Assembly (NCBI GenBank): GCA_051294375.1 | Contig: CM119263.1 | Coordinates: forward strand, 22,346,833 to 22,410,832 | Source: Paraspadella gotoi | Taxonomy: Eukaryota > Chaetognatha | DNA: 64,000 nt | Direction of reading: 5' to 3' | Shown here: in pieces, positions 47,593 through 62,576 of the stretch | How positions within the stretch are numbered: the stretch's first letter is position 1 | How the letters are laid out: every line of letters starts with the position of its first letter | Translations under genes and position numbers: made by a program | Notes under the pieces: model-generated | What the model saw: only the letters and a program-made list of their open reading frames with translations | Told to the model about the DNA's origin: nothing | Databases searched by the model: none

Positions 47593-48154
47593 GATGTTTC
47601 CGACATGACCTTCGACTGCTAGGCGATGTTCGGCTGTTGAGCTCTTTGTCACTTTTCGTCTCTTTCCGCTTCGCGTCGCCACCCAAGAGAACACCAAAAA
47701 ACCAAAAGAACATTTCGGGAGAAAAAATTTGCCGCCTCGGGAGTCGACGCCGCCATGTCTTCGCATTTGTGCCCTTACATTTTATTTTTTACAATTTTCT
47801 TGAGGGGAAACGCTCCCCTCCTTCTCAGCCGCAATCCCTCCAGATGTTGACGGCGACGTCGATCACGAATGACTCATGATATGATATGGGATATGTGACA
47901 TATGTCAATTCTGTGATTCTTCATATTTTTCTTTTATTTTATATTTTGATTGTTGATGCCCCTTTTGGAACACCTCATATATTTTGTTGTCTTTTTTTTT
48001 CTTTTCTTTTTTTTCAGAAAAAAATACAATTTTCTTTTTTTTCTTCTAATATCGCCATACTCTCATTAATTTGATTAGCTTTTTTGTTCTTAACCGTGAA
48101 TCTGAGAGATTGTCATATATTCAGACTGTTTTTTTTTAAACCAGATTAAAAGTC
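47593..48154. other. Divergent promoter region between DLST and ACBD3
   Basis: The genes point away from each other. The ACBD3 side has two strong polypyrimidine-AG signals, near 48018 and at 48143-48144 (12 bases before the ATG), suggesting a 5' untranslated intron or a trans-splice acceptor. No further gene seen. Confidence 0.5.
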
Positions 48155-50449
48155 ATGATGAGTGAAAACAATTTCTCCTACAAAACTGAAAATGGAATTG
48201 ATGCTATGACCCTTGACGCAACCACGAGTAACGTCTTTTTCCAAAACGGCAATATGTCGGAAACGGAAGAAGATTCTTTTGAAAGAGAATGGGGCTTCTC
48301 ACTCGAGGAACTCTTCAAGCTGTCCTTACAATTTTATAAGGAGAAAATCGGGAAAGCTTTTCAATTGTCTTATTTGCAAAAGTTACGTCTCGTGGCTCTC
48401 ACCAAACAAGCTTCGGTTGGTTCATACAACGCCAAGTTCATGCCTGAAGTTGGAATTTTTGACGTTGTGGGAAATGATCGGCGAAAAGCTTGGCAATCCT
48501 TAGGAGAAATGTCTAAAGACTCGGCTATGAGCGAGTTCGTGGCAATCCTGGATGAAAATTGCGGTTTATTCCGTGCCTACGTAGAAGCTCATTTGGAGGA
48601 AAAAAAGGAGAAAGATAGAGTTGTCATGGAAGCGGAAATTAGAAACACAGAAAAAAGCGATGACGATGATAATGAAGACGAAAATGATATCGATGTTGCT
48701 GAAATTCCCGTAGAGGATGTAGTTGCATCATTAAAAGATTCATTACCCGAACGTCCTCTGTTTTTGAATGGCCCACCTTTTGAGGCAGAATCGTCTTACA
48801 GAAGAGTAGTCAATGACGCTCGTCCTCAAGTTGAAAATTCGAAAGATGTGAAAACATCTATGGGTTCAGAAAATAACGATTCTGATACACAGTTAAATTC
48901 AAGGGAATTAGAAGTTGTGGATGGGAAAGCAGAGGTTTCCTTTAAACAAACTGATGACATTCCAAATGACAATTCCGATAAAATCTTTGAACATTTAAAT
49001 CCGGAAGCTGAAGAAGAAGCACTCATATTGTCTCTTCAATCTGAAGTGGAGAATGATAAATTGACTCATAAAACCGAGGTAAACGTAGACAATGTTTCGT
49101 CTGGAACTCTTGGCTGTGCCGATATAGAAGAAAGAGAAACTCTTCCTGCGGACAATATTGAATCGCCTAAAGTTGTTGACTCATCAAATACGGAACCAAT
49201 ACAATCTGATTTAAATAAGGGAGAAGACGCTTCAAAATGTCTGAAAACTGAAAACGTTGCTGCAGAAAATGTTCCTTTATCAGAATGTTTTTCTCAGCCT
49301 CAATGTTTACCGAATACTTCAATAACGAAACCTGAGGCCATTCCACCAGGATTTATGTTAGATCTTCAGTCGCTGATTCTCAGTGTCGACCCTGAACAGA
49401 GAGCCGGGATTCAAAGTGCTCTTAATGCCCAGACCTCTCCACATTTTAAATTATATGCTCAACAGCAGCATCCTGATGATGAGCAAAAACAACAGTTTCT
49501 CATTTCTCAACTGCAAGAACAGCACTTTCTACAGTATATGCAGCAGATTTATCAGATGCAGGTTCAACAGCAGATGCAGATGCTTAAACTCGAGCAGCAG
49601 CAAACTCCAGTAGTGAATGTAACCAAGAATTCCAACGATGCTTTGAACGATACCGCTTCGACTTCGAACGAGCCGTCTGAAAAGGAAGAGACCCACTTCG
49701 CTCCCATCGATGCGAGTGAAACGAGCATCGCATCTTCGGAAGACAACGTTAGGCCCACAGTTTTTGGTGATGCTCTTGAAACGACCGACGACGCCGCGGC
49801 GACTGACTCAGAAGCTCAACCCGGCGAAGCTATGGTCGAAATTGAAGGAAAAGAGGACGACGACGAAGACGACGAGGATAGAGGATCTCGAAGCGAGGAG
49901 TACCCTATGGTCGATATCGCGGCGGCTTCGATGTGGACTCGTAAGGATATTCGCGAATTCAAAGACGTCCTTAAAAACAGCGGGGATTCCGAATCCATCA
50001 TCAACGTGGGTCACGGAGAGACCGTCACAATCCGCGTTCCGACTCATCCCGAAGGAGCGTGTCTGTTTTGGGAGTTCGCCACTGATCACTACGATCTCGG
50101 TTTCGGACTCTACTTTGAGTGGTCTGCCCCCGACTCTGTCGTATCCATCCAGGTTAGCGACTCCAGTGGGGAAGACGAGGACGATACAGCAGTTGACGAG
50201 GGTGAGGTCGCTGTAGACGGTCGCGGCCGGAAAACTTCTAAAGAGTCGAAATCGAAGAAATCTAGTGCGAAACGGGAGCCGCCTCCGTGCGACGAGATCA
50301 TTCCTGTTTATCGGCGGGACTCTAACGAGGACGTCTACTGCGGTTCACACGTTTATCCTGGACAAGGCGTTTATCTGCTCAAATTTGACAATTCTTATTC
50401 TCTGTGGAGGTCCAAAAATCTATATTATCGCGTTTACTACACCAGATAA
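48155..50449 (+). CDS. ACBD3: Acyl-CoA-binding, GOLD-domain Golgi protein (ACBD3-like)
   Basis: A single coding exon of 764 aa (vertebrate ACBD3 about 530). An acyl-CoA-binding domain lies at about residues 45-155 (LSYLQKLRLVALTKQASVG, DRRKAWQSLG). A long acidic disordered linker follows, then a Gln-rich coiled coil around residues 445-485. A C-terminal GOLD domain spans about 595-764 (ADHYDLGFGLYFEWS, ending SLWRSKNLYYRVYYTR). ACBD3/GCP60 is a Golgi-peripheral scaffold that binds giantin/golgin and recruits PI4KB (established). The order of domains and the conserved C-terminus make the call firm; the linker is much longer than usual. Start chosen at the first of two tandem ATGs. It is followed on the same strand by the SDR gene. 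Confidence 0.93.
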   Translation: MMSENNFSYKTENGIDAMTLDATTSNVFFQNGNMSETEEDSFEREWGFSLEELFKLSLQFYKEKIGKAFQLSYLQKLRLVALTKQASVGSYNAKFMPEVGIFDVVGNDRRKAWQSLGEMSKDSAMSEFVAILDENCGLFRAYVEAHLEEKKEKDRVVMEAEIRNTEKSDDDDNEDENDIDVAEIPVEDVVASLKDSLPERPLFLNGPPFEAESSYRRVVNDARPQVENSKDVKTSMGSENNDSDTQLNSRELEVVDGKAEVSFKQTDDIPNDNSDKIFEHLNPEAEEEALILSLQSEVENDKLTHKTEVNVDNVSSGTLGCADIEERETLPADNIESPKVVDSSNTEPIQSDLNKGEDASKCLKTENVAAENVPLSECFSQPQCLPNTSITKPEAIPPGFMLDLQSLILSVDPEQRAGIQSALNAQTSPHFKLYAQQQHPDDEQKQQFLISQLQEQHFLQYMQQIYQMQVQQQMQMLKLEQQQTPVVNVTKNSNDALNDTASTSNEPSEKEETHFAPIDASETSIASSEDNVRPTVFGDALETTDDAAATDSEAQPGEAMVEIEGKEDDDEDDEDRGSRSEEYPMVDIAAASMWTRKDIREFKDVLKNSGDSESIINVGHGETVTIRVPTHPEGACLFWEFATDHYDLGFGLYFEWSAPDSVVSIQVSDSSGEDEDDTAVDEGEVAVDGRGRKTSKESKSKKSSAKREPPPCDEIIPVYRRDSNEDVYCGSHVYPGQGVYLLKFDNSYSLWRSKNLYYRVYYTR

Positions 50450-50900
50450 GATTTTTATCGTTAGTCCTGAAGAAGTTCTCTAGTCACCAAAAACTCATTT
50501 AGTTAATATATTATAATTTGGATTTGCGGTCCCCGCTGCTGAACAATTGCCGCTTTGCCTTTGGTTGAGAGATAAAATAAATAATTACTTATAGTTAAAT
50601 TAGTTATACTTTAACAGGTTTGTTTTTCTACAAATACTTACTTATTCTTTTATGGCAGTTAAGATAAAATTTTGATTTACGGTAATAAATATTTTGTCTC
50701 TGCTGTATAAAAAAAATGCAGTCTGCTGTTATTTTCTAGTGTTTTCCATCACTTTGCATCAGCACTCGTTCTAGAAAATAATTTTTGGATTTGGATTTAT
50801 AAAAAAAATTGCACTTTATTGTAACATGTTGGTGAATGAATAAATAAAATCATATGTTTCCTTTTCCTAGGTTTCTAAAATCCGTTCACCTTGAACTAAA
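50450..50900. other. Spacer between ACBD3 and the SDR gene
   Basis: Contains ACBD3 3' untranslated sequence with AATAAA-like motifs (around 50575). A polypyrimidine-AG (CCTTTTCCTAG) ends at 50870, about 30 bases before the SDR start codon. Confidence 0.5.
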
Positions 50901-51659
50901 ATGGCGCCAAAATCTCTTTTAATTACCGGTGGCAATCGCGGAATAGGCTTGGAGCTCGTCAAGCAGTTCATTTTAAAACCGGAAGTGGAAATTCTGATAG
51001 CAACTTGTCGCGATAAGTCCTTAGCAAAAGAGCTACAAGATGTGGCCAAAGCCTCTGGTGGAAAAGTTGTCATTCTCGAGTTAGACGTCACTCACGTGGC
51101 CTCTTTCCCGGCTTTCTTCGATCAAGTATCCTCTGTTATAGGAGATTCCGGCCTCCATATGCTATTTAATAACGCTGGGGTGCTTCCGGCCTTCACATCC
51201 TTGGAAGAATTAAAACCCGAAGACATGCGTTTCGCCTATGAGGTTAACTGCCTGGGTCCGCTTTTCCTCGCTCGCACCTTGTTGCCCTTGATTCGAAAAG
51301 CCGCCGCCTTCGATGCCGGCAAACCCTTTGGGGTTAATCGTGCCGCTATTGTTTTCATGTCTACATCCGTAGCCAGCTTGGCCGAAAATGAATCGGGCAG
51401 TCGCACGGGAGGATATGCTTATCGTTGCAGCAAGACGGCTCTAAATCAAGCCATGAAGACACTCGCCGTGGATTTAAAGGGCCAGGGTATATTAGTGATG
51501 AGCATGCATCCCGGTTGGGTTCAGACCGACATGGGCAGCCAATATGCTGCCATCACTACGGAAACTTGCTGCTCGAACATGTTGTGTACTTTGGAGAACC
51601 TTGGCGAAGAAGATCATGGAGCATTCAAGCGTTATGACAACACCGTCATAAAGTGGTGA
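50901..51659 (+). CDS. Short-chain dehydrogenase/reductase, C-factor/sniffer type
   Basis: A single exon of 252 aa, standard SDR length. Rossmann-fold cofactor motif TGGNRGIG near the N-terminus, the NNAG structural motif, and the catalytic Ser (STSVASL region) with the YRCSK tetrad motif, where Tyr and Lys are spaced YxxxK. HPGWVQTDMGS near the C-terminus is typical of the C-factor-like/carbonyl-reductase (sniffer) subgroup of cytosolic NADP(H)-dependent reductases. The physiological substrate cannot be told from sequence. A splice-acceptor-like signal lies about 30 nt upstream of the ATG. Confidence 0.92.
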   Translation: MAPKSLLITGGNRGIGLELVKQFILKPEVEILIATCRDKSLAKELQDVAKASGGKVVILELDVTHVASFPAFFDQVSSVIGDSGLHMLFNNAGVLPAFTSLEELKPEDMRFAYEVNCLGPLFLARTLLPLIRKAAAFDAGKPFGVNRAAIVFMSTSVASLAENESGSRTGGYAYRCSKTALNQAMKTLAVDLKGQGILVMSMHPGWVQTDMGSQYAAITTETCCSNMLCTLENLGEEDHGAFKRYDNTVIKW

Positions 51660-53533
51660 TAAAAAAACTTGGAAGGACCAACTGAACAAAATTACGCTTT
51701 ACTTTACTGTCTTTGTGACAAAGATCAAGACAAAGACTCAACATTTTTATTAGTTCGTAGTTTTGGTACTACGAAAACTAGATAAGTTCTATCATCTCGC
51801 TTGTTTTTTTGCGCTTAAAATAGTACCCTCGTGAAGAATTTCGGGAAATCCTAGTGATTAGTAATGGGAGCATCATTTATAAATAGCCGTAATTTTATTG
51901 GCTTATTATCGATATTTTTTTTTACTATTTTACACAGATTACAATATCATTGGCTTGATCTACATAACAAATTCAAAAAAAAATTTTCTATTAGTTGATT
52001 TTTTATATTATTTTCCAGAAGTTTTGAAAACCGATTATTGGCAATGCCGTTTGTTGCCAAGACTTCTAAATTATGTTTCACTTACTGTGTCACCGTTCAA
52101 ATCCGACATGCCAGCAGAATCACAAAGTATAAACGTCCCTTTGTTGGTGGAATCTATAAGAAAATACAACTTCCTTATTCTCCATCTATTGAGAGCGAAT
52201 ATGCGGAGCACAGTCTTCGTCCCTCTATCCCGTCTCAGTTTCCCGACGGTAGGCCTTGAATATTCAGGATATTTATAATTTTAAAATTTTTTTCTATTTC
52301 GTGAATATTTTTTTATCGTTGAAATCGCTTGCGCTTGCGACAATTTTGTGACGATGGTCCCAATAAATGGCGTCGTCGACGTTGTCGGAGTTCCAAATGA
52401 TATGATATAATATATATTATATGTATATTATTATTTATATTATTTATTATATAATATATATTATTCTTGAAAACTGATGAGTTGATATATTAAATCTTGT
52501 TTGTTTACATTTTATATGAACAAAACAAATTTCTTTTATTTACAGTGATTTCAATCTGGATTTTGGAGTGATACGTAAAGATTTGATTAAACTCATAATT
52601 CTTTCAGTATATATTATTTTTATAACATTTCTTAGTTAAGAAATTATTTTACGTTTAAGTTGACCAAAAAATATTCGGACGAGTAGCGGGGTATGAAATA
52701 CTACCGCTACATACTAATCAGTAATCAGTTCTCAAGCGCGAAGTCAATTTTCTCCCTTTTTTTCCCAGATTTTAACAGTTAATTTTTAATGCTGATTGTC
52801 AAGTTATCCGACTTAAAACTGAAATTTTTGGTTTTAAAAAGTCTGTTTAGTGATTTGTTATTCTAAAAAAAATTTTCATGTAAAACCTTACTATGATAAC
52901 TATTACCCCGTGTCCGTTCGCGAGTGACACCAAAAAAATCTTTACTATAGTTTAAATATTTATATAATTCATAAGTATATCATTAGTTGGAGAAATACTG
53001 GACGTTTTTTATGTATAAGTTTTATGTTTAATTCATTTACTATTCTATGTTATAAAAAGCACAGAAGATATTCAAACGGTTTTTAGTGTGAAGAGTGAAG
53101 TCCTGCCCAAACGACGAATCCCGAATGATCGCGAGAAATAGATGAGCCAAAAGTTAATCTCTCTATTTGGGAGACATAAAGAGCATCTTAGTTGAAGATG
53201 ATCATCTGGAATTTACAATTTCATTTTTTATATATAATCTATATATTAAGCCAAGTTGTTATGCATCAAATTTGTTTTTTTGAGTATCAAAATTTGTTTT
53301 GGGTTTAGATTTTTTTTAATGAAATTTGTACAACCAATAAAAAAATTATCCATTCATTTAAGAAATAAGCTATCTTGCCCCTAACTTTGGACAGGCTTTG
53401 GTGGTTTAAGGCCTCCATCACTCTTACAGGATAATGACATAGCAGGTCCCTGCAAGCTTTCAATCAATACTGCGATTGCGACGATCCTTATGCTTTTAAG
53501 AGTAACATTAATATCGTAGGAATCTGGGGGAAA
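51660..53533. other. Intergenic DNA with repeat family, no gene seen
   Basis: Apart from the dispersed repeat annotated from about 52308, only AT-rich sequence is visible. Short frames around 51898-52278 look non-coding. Confidence 0.5.
52308..53497 (+). repeat. Dispersed repeat bounded by GCGATTGCGACGAT-type ends
   Basis: The left end shares TGGCGTCGT, TTGTCGG and GTTCCAAAT with 61680-61740. The right end GCGATTGCGACGATCCTT matches 62411-62430. The interior retains TTGTTTACATTTTAT and AAACAAATTTC in the same order. The central part differs, probably from a further insertion. No coding capacity. Confidence 0.55.
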
Positions 53534-55502
53534 ATGTCACGGGAGCAAGCTTGGAAATTCCATGAGCGCAAAACCGAGTTGCTGAAGAAACAGTCGGTGC
53601 GGGCCAGGCTCCAGGTTAGCGGGAAATACATTATTAATATTATTACATTTTGTCTCTTGCTCGTTAATGAAAATTCTTTTTATTTTACAGGAAATAACCG
53701 GCCTGGAAACAAAGGAAAAAATGAAACGCTGGAAGATTGAAGCTGATGGCGAGCTCCCATTCGGATTTCCTTTCCTCCAATTCATCACCAAGACAGAGCT
53801 CCATCGAGATGTGCCCTCGGAATATCTCGTCTCTCCTAAATGTGATCTGGAAAACTTAGAGAGAAAAATTGTCGACAAACTATCGTTGATCGAAGCCAAA
53901 GGTGGCGACGTCAAGGAGAGGGTCGGCTCTCTGGTGGAAGTCGTCAAAGAGTCGATCGTTTCGTCCACCGATCTCGGCCACCTCGTTGACGGTCAGTTTG
54001 ACCGGGAGACGGTTTTCGAGGCGGGCTGGAGACGTTTCGGGTTCGAGATGGACGACATTGAAGATCACGGTAAAGGAGAGAGAGAAGGGAGTTTGATTTA
54101 TTTTACAGCGTTGCTAATACAAAGATTATTTTGTCTTTCCAATACGATCATTTCATTACCATTTAATTTTTCTTCCTTTTTCTCCGGTTTTTTGTTTTAA
54201 TTTTTTGATTTGAGCAAATTTGTCATCAGGACCAAAGACGAAGAATTGGTTTAGATCATGGGGAAAATACCTACCCGTCGGAGAATACAAACATGAAGAC
54301 CCCGGAATCATCAATTTTCAAGCGCGCTCCTCACCTTTCTTGGCTTATCGAACCAAGCATCCTATAATTCCCGATGCTGGGGATCTCAGTGGAAAGGAAG
54401 AAATTGGGTAAGTAAGAAATTGTTTTAATTTTAAAATAAGTAGATGAAAATATAATTTTGTGGCGGTATATTCACACCGCCTCACGTCCACCATCCTTCA
54501 GCCAAATGCATTGGCTCAGAGGGGGAACACACCATCCCAGGCGTAGTGTTCCATCCACAGTCCTAACGACTTCCCTCTGCGTTGGCAAAGCGAGACCGTC
54601 CTAGGGTAACCGCGCCAGTGACTGGAGGCGTCACTGAGGGTCGGAAGCCCCCAAAGCCAACAGTGAGATGCCCCATCCCAATGGGCATCACAGGCAACCC
54701 GGCTGTTGCCATAATTTGACTTTTTTTTTTTTTTTACCCCAGCTCTGATCCCTTCGTCCATTCGTGGGTTTCCTATGATTCGAATAGCATTCCCCTTTAC
54801 GCTTACCATCCTTCTGCCTTCGGACTGACCAGCGAAGTCGTTCCTCCAACGATCAACCCTGGTTTTAAGTTGCAGCCGATCAAATCCTTCGATTGGGTTC
54901 ATCGTCCCTCTCAAAGAGCACGTAATTGGAGACGCCTCTCCGAATACGGTAAAGTCAGCTACGCTTATGAGGAATTTAACCCGGAAACGCACGCGGGCGT
55001 TGAGCAGGAGCCCTGCCAATTCCCGCACACAGCGTTTCTTACACCGACTTCCCTCGACGGTTTAGAAGCGCGCTGTTTTTCCGAAGACTCCTTTCAAGTT
55101 TTACAATGGGATGCCGAGAGGGCTTTGACCTGTCTCTTCGCGTGGAATGTAGCGGCGGCGCACATTCAGGGCTTCAATGCGTACCTTGACTTAACCTATC
55201 CTCTTCGCTCTCACGCCGTTCTCACCGACGGTCAAAGCTGGCAGTTTTTCGTCCACCAGACCAACACTCTCGAACTCTGGCGAGACGATGACGCGTTCAC
55301 GGTCAAGAATCCGTTGTGGATGACGAGAAAGTTGGACTTTGCCGAAAATCGCCATCTCGTTCTCACGCTGTTGTCAAATTTTCTCGCCAAGGAGACAGGG
55401 AGAGAAATGACAGAGGAAGAGTTAAAGCCTTATGTCACGGATCATGAAGTGATAGATGAAATTGTGAAACCTAAATACGACTTCGAGATGAAAGTTATTT
55501 GA
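53534..55502 (+). CDS. MRPS30: Mitochondrial large-subunit ribosomal protein mL65 (MRPS30/PDCD9)
   Basis: Four exons: 53534-53614, 53691-54069, 54230-54407, 54743-55502, giving 465 aa (human MRPS30 439). mL65 is a metazoan-specific component of the mitochondrial large ribosomal subunit (established). Family signatures in the last exon are VLTDGQSWQFFVHQTNTLEL and the C-terminal LVLTLLSNFLAKETG; the middle exons hold the conserved GPKTKNWFRSWGKY and YRTKHPIIPDAG. The N-terminus shows no strong mitochondrial presequence, so a further 5' exon is possible. Intron 3 contains the multi-hairpin repeat directly before the acceptor. The stop is only 106 bases before the PSMC3 start. Confidence 0.88.
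54461..54716 (+). repeat. Multi-hairpin repeat, copy in MRPS30 intron 3
   Basis: The cleanest copy. Six perfect stem-loops follow one another: GGCGGT/ACCGCC, AGCCAA/TTGGCT, GGAACAC/GTGTTCC, AGTGAC/GTCACT, GATGCCC/GGGCATC, GGCAAC/GTTGCC. The flanks carry ATAATTT on both sides, a possible 7-bp target duplication. It ends about 26 bases before the exon 4 acceptor. Confidence 0.85.
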
Positions 55503-55608
55503 TTGTTTCTTGTCAAATCCTATGCAGAACTCTAGTGATTTGTTGATTCGTTTTGTTTTATTTTAGGTGCCTAATACAGTTTGTTTGCTAAAAAATTTAA
55601 AAAAAAAA

Positions 55609-57331
<1,723 letters not shown>

Positions 57332-57620
57332 AAAACTGCTCTTTCCACGTGCGAGGACTCGTTAAAATATTTTTTTCTTGTCTAATTAACTTATATAGGA
57401 AAACTACGCTATGCTTTTCTTATTGCTTATTCGTGCTCGTCAGCTCCTTTTATTCGCAGGTGTAATAATTTTTGTAAGAAAACGAAATTTATTGGATTCG
57501 TTGCAAGCAATCGAGTTCAATTTGCCGAATCTCGTCAGCAAATGTTTTTTGCTGGTTTTGCTTTTAAAGACACATCCGTTATCCGACGCCTACAACAGCG
57601 AACCCCTCTGCAAATTCTTT

Positions 57621-57662
<42 letters not shown>

Positions 57663-58163
57663 CAGAGAGCCATGTCCGCGGCTCTGCAGCTCTCCTCGTA
57701 TTCGGCCAATTAGGACCCTCGATTCGCTCTTTCTTGAAAATCATACCTTGCCAATCATTGCCTTCTCTTCTCGCCTTTTCGCCAATCATCGTCGTTAGTC
57801 GAAGATTTTGTTTTTTTTTTCAGCGACGTCAAAGTCTTAGTTCTCGTCCTTGGTCATAATCGAGGACGCTCATCAAACGCATGCATACATCCGCCATTTT
57901 AAACAGATCTTCGTCGAAAGTCGAGAAATTTCTTTTGTTTCACCGTGCTAAACATTTTTAATTCCTATGACGCACTTGCGCATGCCTCCATTTCATTACT
58001 CTATTTCCTCGACTTGATAAAATTGAAAAAATTGACAATATTTTTCTTTATATTTTTTTAATCGAAAAACTAATTTTCTTATAATTTAAGTGCTTTTTAT
58101 GTTGATGATGTGAAACGGAGAAACAATCTCGACCTTAAGGTTAGCCTGTGGTGTATTCATAAG
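57332..58163. other. Spacer between PSMC3 and TRA2
   Basis: Contains PSMC3 3' sequence, a CT microsatellite at 57622-57659, and a CCGCCATTTT (YY1-like) motif near 57891-57900 that may belong to the TRA2 promoter. No gene seen. Confidence 0.5.
57622..57659 (+). repeat. (CT)n microsatellite
   Basis: About 38 bases of uninterrupted CT downstream of PSMC3. Confidence 0.9.
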
Positions 58164-58772
58164 ATGCCTTCGAAAGAGGAAAGCCCGCGATCAAACGCGA
58201 CTTCGAACGAGGACGACAACGAGAACCGTAGAAACGATCGGGAAGGTCGGAAAACATCGCCGTCTCCTTCGCCCCCGCGCGAACGTCGACGCACATCCCG
58301 CGAGCGCCGCAGTTCGGGTCAACGACGAAAACGCTCCTCGCGGTCTCGGTCCCGATCTAAATCCCGCTCGCCCCGACGGGATAGAGATGCGCGGCGTGGA
58401 AGTCGCGATGTAGGTTCGAGGCGTCGGAATTCATCGCCGATCGATCGACGTCGCTTCGACGAGAAACCGCCTGAGTCACGATGCCTCGGCGTGTTTAATT
58501 TGAGTCGCGATTCGCGGGAACGCGACCTCGAACGCGTCTTTAAGCGCTACGGTCCTCTTGACGACGTTGTCATCGTCTACGATCGTCAAACGCAACGCAG
58601 CCGAGGATTCGCCTTCGTCTATTTCGAGAACATTGAGGACGCTCGCGACGCGCGTGACGATTGCTCAGGGATGGACATTGACGGACGACGAATTCGCGTC
58701 GACTTTTCCTTCACCAACAAACCCCACTCGCCGACACCGGGAGTTTATATGGGCCGGCCTGCGAGGCGATAG
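58164..58772 (+). CDS. TRA2: Transformer-2 type SR splicing factor
   Basis: A single coding exon of 202 aa from the ATG at 58164. The N-terminal Arg/Ser-rich domain (about residues 30-95) is followed by an RRM with RNP2 CLGVFNLS and RNP1 RGFAFVYF. The TRA2-specific linker [13 protein letters not shown] follows the RRM. TRA2 proteins bind GAA-rich exonic enhancers and promote exon inclusion (established). The frame stops a few residues after MGRP, so the glycine-rich linker and second RS domain of bilaterian TRA2 are missing. A 3' exon could restore them (an acceptor-like TTTTTGCAG ends at 59020), but the frame continues only briefly there. An intronless retrocopy origin is possible. Start chosen as the first true ATG in frame. 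Confidence 0.9.
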   Translation: MPSKEESPRSNATSNEDDNENRRNDREGRKTSPSPSPPRERRRTSRERRSSGQRRKRSSRSRSRSKSRSPRRDRDARRGSRDVGSRRRNSSPIDRRRFDEKPPESRCLGVFNLSRDSRERDLERVFKRYGPLDDVVIVYDRQTQRSRGFAFVYFENIEDARDARDDCSGMDIDGRRIRVDFSFTNKPHSPTPGVYMGRPARR

Positions 58773-59240
58773 ACCCTCCGGACGGGCTCACTGACATTCT
58801 ATTATTCTCTGGTCTTTCAGACTCTTTTCAATCAAACGTAAAACTTAAGATTGTCAAGTTGTTTTTCCAAAAACGTTTTCATTCTAATCATGAGCGTTGT
58901 TATCGATTTAAATCTCATTTCTCCTCGTGTGAAGCTTGATTGTTGTTGCTACCGGTTGCTGTACTTATTTTTTCTCAAACTTTTTCCCTTAACCGATGGT
59001 ATTTTTTGTTATTTTTGCAGATCTGGTGAAAAGGCACTCCAGTGACTTTCGCCAGTAACAAGTATTCAAAAATAAAACAAATCCTTTTTCAAGAGTATCG
59101 TCTGAAAAGTTATTTATTCTGACGTTTCCCAAGCTTAAAACAACCTTCAAAAACGCAAAACCTTCTAGCAAACTAAATTTCCTCGATTTTTTAACCTTTT
59201 TCTTCACCCAAAAACTATTTCTAACCCTAAATTCCCCGAA
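58773..59240. other. Spacer between TRA2 and the DEAD-box gene
   Basis: Presumed TRA2 3' region (AATAAA at about 59071-59076) and promoter of the helicase gene. No other feature recognised. Confidence 0.5.
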
Positions 59241-61009
<1,769 letters not shown>

Positions 61010-61677
61010 GTATGTTTTCGATTAAGTATACAGTCCTGTGCAAAAAAAAAAAAAAAAAAATCGCGCCACTTTATAACTTTAAATTCCAGACACTCTTTAA
61101 ATATATTTTTAAAAATTATATAAAAAAAATAAAATTTGTTAAAAAAGGAATTAATGTAATTAAATTTTATTACAATCGGTCAATTTGTTTAGGAGATATG
61201 ATTTTTTAAACCTGAGTGTTCCAAAACCAAACGGGGAAAATCGACTTTTATCTGCACGGATTTTTTTTTAACTAGAAAAACTATAAAATGAAAAAGGCTG
61301 TTATTGTGGTTGTGAAAAAGCTTTTGATAGAGCCAAACTTTGTCAATGGGGGGTGGGTCAGAAGTTTGATTTGGGAACCTTCCCAAATGAAACTTCATAC
61401 ATTTCAGGAAAAACTTTCAATGGACCAAATTTTTTTTAAATGGCTTGAAGCATTAGTAATTAATTTTTTTAATATTTATTTATAAATAAGAAATGTTAAA
61501 ACATTTTTTTGGAATTTTTTTATTAAAAGACAGATTCAGATAGCTTATAAAAAGTATAATTTTTTTTATCAATATTTTGATGATAAGTGGGTTAAATTAG
61601 GAAAATGGATTTTTTACAGTTTTTACTATTTTTTAGTAATAAAACATCAAAATTTTAAAAAGTTATAATTATATTTT

Positions 61678-62430
61678 TATCGACGATCTTGTAACGCTTT
61701 TGCGCATAAGTGGCGTCGTTGTCGGCGTTCCAAATTATAGATCGCCTTTTTGATGATTAAATTTGGGTATATGAAGCTGAAAATTTATATACATCTTCTC
61801 ATCATCGATGTCCGTAAAATTGGGTCAGGACAGTTCTTAAATATGTTTTGTTTACGTTTTATCAAAACAAACAAATTTCCTCTCTTTTATTTTTATGTTT
61901 CCTTCTTTCTCTCTTTTCTGTTTTAATTATATGTAGCTCTCTCTCTCTCTTTTCACCAGTGCTGATTCATCGGGAAAAAAACGAATCTGCAGGGGCTCTT
62001 TCTTTTTCTCTCTTTTCTCCTGCTGCTTCTGCCTTTTGTTTTATTTCTTTTTGTCTCTCTCTTTCTCTCTGCGTTTTTATTTAAAAAAAATTGAATTAGG
62101 ATTGAACTCGTAAAATTAGGCATCGCATTTGTGCATGTTATCATTTTGCTATCGCAACATCGGGTTTTTATTTCGTTTTTGTTCTCAGGGGCTGCATCTG
62201 CTGATCAGTTTCTTTTTGACAATGAAAATTTTTTTTTCTTGTTTTTCCCTTTTTTTTTCCAGAAACTAACTTGAATTTTCCTCGGTACTTCATTATTTTT
62301 TTTAACTGACAATCGCAAAATATAATTTTTCTTTCTATTTATAAATTAATTTTCTTTTCTCAAATTTTATTTTTTTTGGTATCAAAATTTGTCATCAATC
62401 CAGATTTTTCTTATGCGATTGCGACGATCC
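61678..62430 (+). repeat. Dispersed repeat with GCGATTGCGACGAT end
   Basis: Left ATCGACGATCTTGTAACGCT then TTTGCGCATAAGTGGCGTCG; right TTATGCGATTGCGACGATCC. Related to 52308-53497 (same strand), 4935-5130 (reverse) and the short hairpin at 45047-45077. Confidence 0.6.
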
Positions 62431-62576
62431 TTCTAAGATTTTTTTCTTAACGTTTTGAGCTCTATCAGAATCAATTAAAAAAACTTAGAATATTCCCAAA
62501 AATTTTTGACATTATATAGCAATATAATATTTAGAGAAAAACAAAGTGTTTTTGAATTTATTACGATTTATTTTTA

